Positions 32,356-33,985 of a DNA stretch of 33,985 nucleotides are shown piece after piece. Each line of letters begins with the position of its first letter. Position 1 is the stretch's first letter. Under the pieces are notes generated by a model. That model was not told the origin of the DNA. It saw only the letters and a list, made by a program, of their open reading frames with translations, and did not search any database. The DNA comes from Saprospiraceae bacterium (GTDB lineage: Bacteria > Bacteroidota > Bacteroidia > Chitinophagales > Saprospiraceae): contig JADLHE010000537.1 of the NCBI GenBank assembly GCA_020848965.1, positions 1 through 33,985 on the forward strand, given 5' to 3'. The translations under genes were made by a program, and so were the position numbers.

Positions 32356-33985
32356 ATGAGGCGATTCCTCTATTGTCTGCTCTTTTTAGCCTGCTTTATC
32401 GCATTAAGCCCGCTACACGCCCAGTCTGACACCCCAATGAAGTTTGGGCAAGTACCCGTACAGGACTTGAAAATGGTTAGCTATGAGGCTGACACCACGG
32501 CCCCTGCCGTAGTGTTGTGCGATTTTGGAAATGCCTCCGTTGAAGACATTGGCAATACCTATAAGCTATATTGGACACATCACAAGCGCATCAAAATATT
32601 AAAAAAAGAAGGCTTTGACCAGGCCAATATTATTATCCCATTTTATTCCTACGAAAATCGGGAAACCTTTGGATTTGAAAAAGCCATGATTCACTTGCCG
32701 AACGGCAAGCAGATTTCGCTCTCGTCGAAAGATGCCGTTGTAGAAAAGATTGACAATTATTATTCCGTGGCCAAGTTCACATTTCCGCAAGTAACGGAAG
32801 GCTGCATTGTTGAATATATTTACAATATCAGGTCAGCTTATATCAATGAATTAAGGGAATGGTTTTTCCAGTTTGACATTCCAGTGGTACACAGTGAAAT
32901 AAGGGTCGATTTCCCGCAATTCGTTGACTATATCTTCCTCTTTCAAGGAAACGAAGGCATGACTGCCGTAAAAGACAGCGACGGCAATACCCTTTATAAA
33001 GGCAAAAACGGCACTTTTACCTTCGGCCCAAGAAAGTTTGTGCTGGAAAATGCCCCTGCCATGAAAGAGGAGGCTTATGTCACCACCATGGACGACTACC
33101 GGGCCAGAATAAGGTTTCAATTATCTGATATTGCCCACCCCGGTGGCGGAGTAGAAAAAGTAATGGGCGATTGGCCAAGGCTTCAGAAGAAAATCGGCGA
33201 ATATGCGCAGTTCGGCAACCAATTGCTCAAAAAGGCTTATTACAAGAAAATAACCGAACTACTGCTCCCCCAAATTGCAGGGCTAAGCACCGACCGGGAA
33301 AAAATAAAATTCTTTTATGCGTATTTAACCACCCATATCCGTTGGGACGGCAATTTCTCCATGTTCACCCATGAAAAAAAACTGAACGAGATTTTTGAAC
33401 AAGGCGAAGCCAATAGCGCCGAACTGAACATGATGCTCTATGTGCTGCTGAAAGAAGCTGGGATAAAAGTCGCACCAGTGCTCATCAGCACTCGTGGGCA
33501 TGGCAAGATGATGATGGAGCACCCCATACTTGACCAGTTCAACCACATGGCTTTGCTGACGGAACTCGACAACAAACCCATGCTGCTCGATGCAACTGAC
33601 CCGCTGCGCCCCATTGGTTACCCAAGCATACCCGCACTCAATGGCATAGGGTTAAAGCTTGATTTCGAATCGGACAAGCCAACCTGGATTAATATTGCCC
33701 CGCCCCGTGATGGTGCCGATGTCATAACTTTCCACCTCCAACTCGACGCAGAAGGCACCCTCTCCGGCTCGATGGTGACCGCCCACAAAGGCTACAACGC
33801 CATTCCTGAAAGGCGTGGGGCCTCAGACGACCACGGAAAAAAACTTTGGCAAAACAGGCTAGCCGAAAGGTATCCAGAGGCCGTCGTCCTGAACGCAAAA
33901 TCTGGCAACCTGCCACTACTGGAATCCCCTTATTACGACACGCGCGTCTTCAGTCTTCCCACGGCCGCACAAGTATCCGGCGACC
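32356..33985 (+). CDS. DUF3857/transglutaminase-like secreted protein, C-terminus outside window
   Basis: The frame is open from the ATG at 32356 to the window edge without a stop (at least 543 codons). The signal peptide is MRRFLYCLLFLACFIALSPL (ending HAQ). A DUF3857-type domain follows (WTHHKRIKILKKEGFDQANI, then FPQVTEGCIVEYIYNIRS). A transglutaminase-like domain begins near residue 310: the region EQGEANSAELNMMLYVLLKE is where the nucleophilic Cys of true transglutaminases lies, but here there is no Cys. The downstream His (FNHMALL) and Asp (LLDATDP) are kept. It is probably periplasmic and non-catalytic or differently catalytic (inference). The domain pair is common in Bacteroidota; the role is unknown. 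Confidence 0.88.
   Translation, partial: MRRFLYCLLFLACFIALSPLHAQSDTPMKFGQVPVQDLKMVSYEADTTAPAVVLCDFGNASVEDIGNTYKLYWTHHKRIKILKKEGFDQANIIIPFYSYENRETFGFEKAMIHLPNGKQISLSSKDAVVEKIDNYYSVAKFTFPQVTEGCIVEYIYNIRSAYINELREWFFQFDIPVVHSEIRVDFPQFVDYIFLFQGNEGMTAVKDSDGNTLYKGKNGTFTFGPRKFVLENAPAMKEEAYVTTMDDYRARIRFQLSDIAHPGGGVEKVMGDWPRLQKKIGEYAQFGNQLLKKAYYKKITELLLPQIAGLSTDREKIKFFYAYLTTHIRWDGNFSMFTHEKKLNEIFEQGEANSAELNMMLYVLLKEAGIKVAPVLISTRGHGKMMMEHPILDQFNHMALLTELDNKPMLLDATDPLRPIGYPSIPALNGIGLKLDFESDKPTWINIAPPRDGADVITFHLQLDAEGTLSGSMVTAHKGYNAIPERRGASDDHGKKLWQNRLAERYPEAVVLNAKSGNLPLLESPYYDTRVFSLPTAAQVSGD

Overview
The window looks like a chromosomal segment of a Bacteroidota bacterium, most likely of the Saprospiria (Lewinella/Haliscomenobacter-type). 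The signs are several secreted proteins ending in type IX secretion (T9SS) sorting domains with the VFPNPAS/VYPNP motif, Ig/SprB-like adhesin repeats, an FDPNDK domain (DUF7619-type), outer-membrane and lipoproteins typical of that phylum, and TAnnTTTG-type -7 promoter elements. No tRNA, rRNA, CRISPR array, transposase or phage gene was seen. Two genes run off the window: a giant adhesin at the left edge (1-3752, minus) and a DUF3857/transglutaminase-like protein at the right edge (32356 onward, plus).

Layout. 1-3752: giant Ig-repeat surface protein (minus). 4056-8082: hen1-pnkp RNA-repair operon (minus). 8146-11199: tandem pair of near-duplicate T9SS cargo proteins (minus). 11471-13384: large lipoprotein (plus). 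13616-16141: probable three-gene operon of an Lgt-fold membrane protein, a Tes/MJ0619-type radical SAM enzyme and a small three-helix membrane protein (plus). 16262-17816: a decaying pair of c-type cytochrome domain genes and an OB-fold protein (plus). 18032-18964: Tat-exported TIM-barrel sugar isomerase/epimerase-like lipoprotein (minus). 19098-22779: four tandem paralogous secreted dockerin-like proteins with one strong terminator (minus). 23065-24456: helical repeat protein of unknown function (minus). 24674-27514: T9SS-sorted adhesin (plus). 27724-28668: MauG/cytochrome c peroxidase-like dihaem protein (plus). 28813-29799: moaA (plus). 30115-32164: coaX overlapping an outer-membrane barrel gene (plus).

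The most interesting protein system is the 13616-16141 module. Its radical SAM enzyme carries the cysteine layout of the archaeal tetraether-lipid synthase family, and its partner has the Lgt fold signature but has lost most catalytic residues. Together they suggest an undescribed membrane-lipid modification system (inference).

The most interesting DNA-level signal is a set of intergenic tandem repeats with a 7-bp (once 8-bp) period. Each has a different unit, and they repeatedly touch or contain start and stop codons. One of them was apparently interrupted by a ~163-bp palindromic, MITE-like element flanked by 10-bp direct repeats. A separate REP-like 25-bp inverted repeat includes the stop codon of the adhesin gene at 24674-27514.
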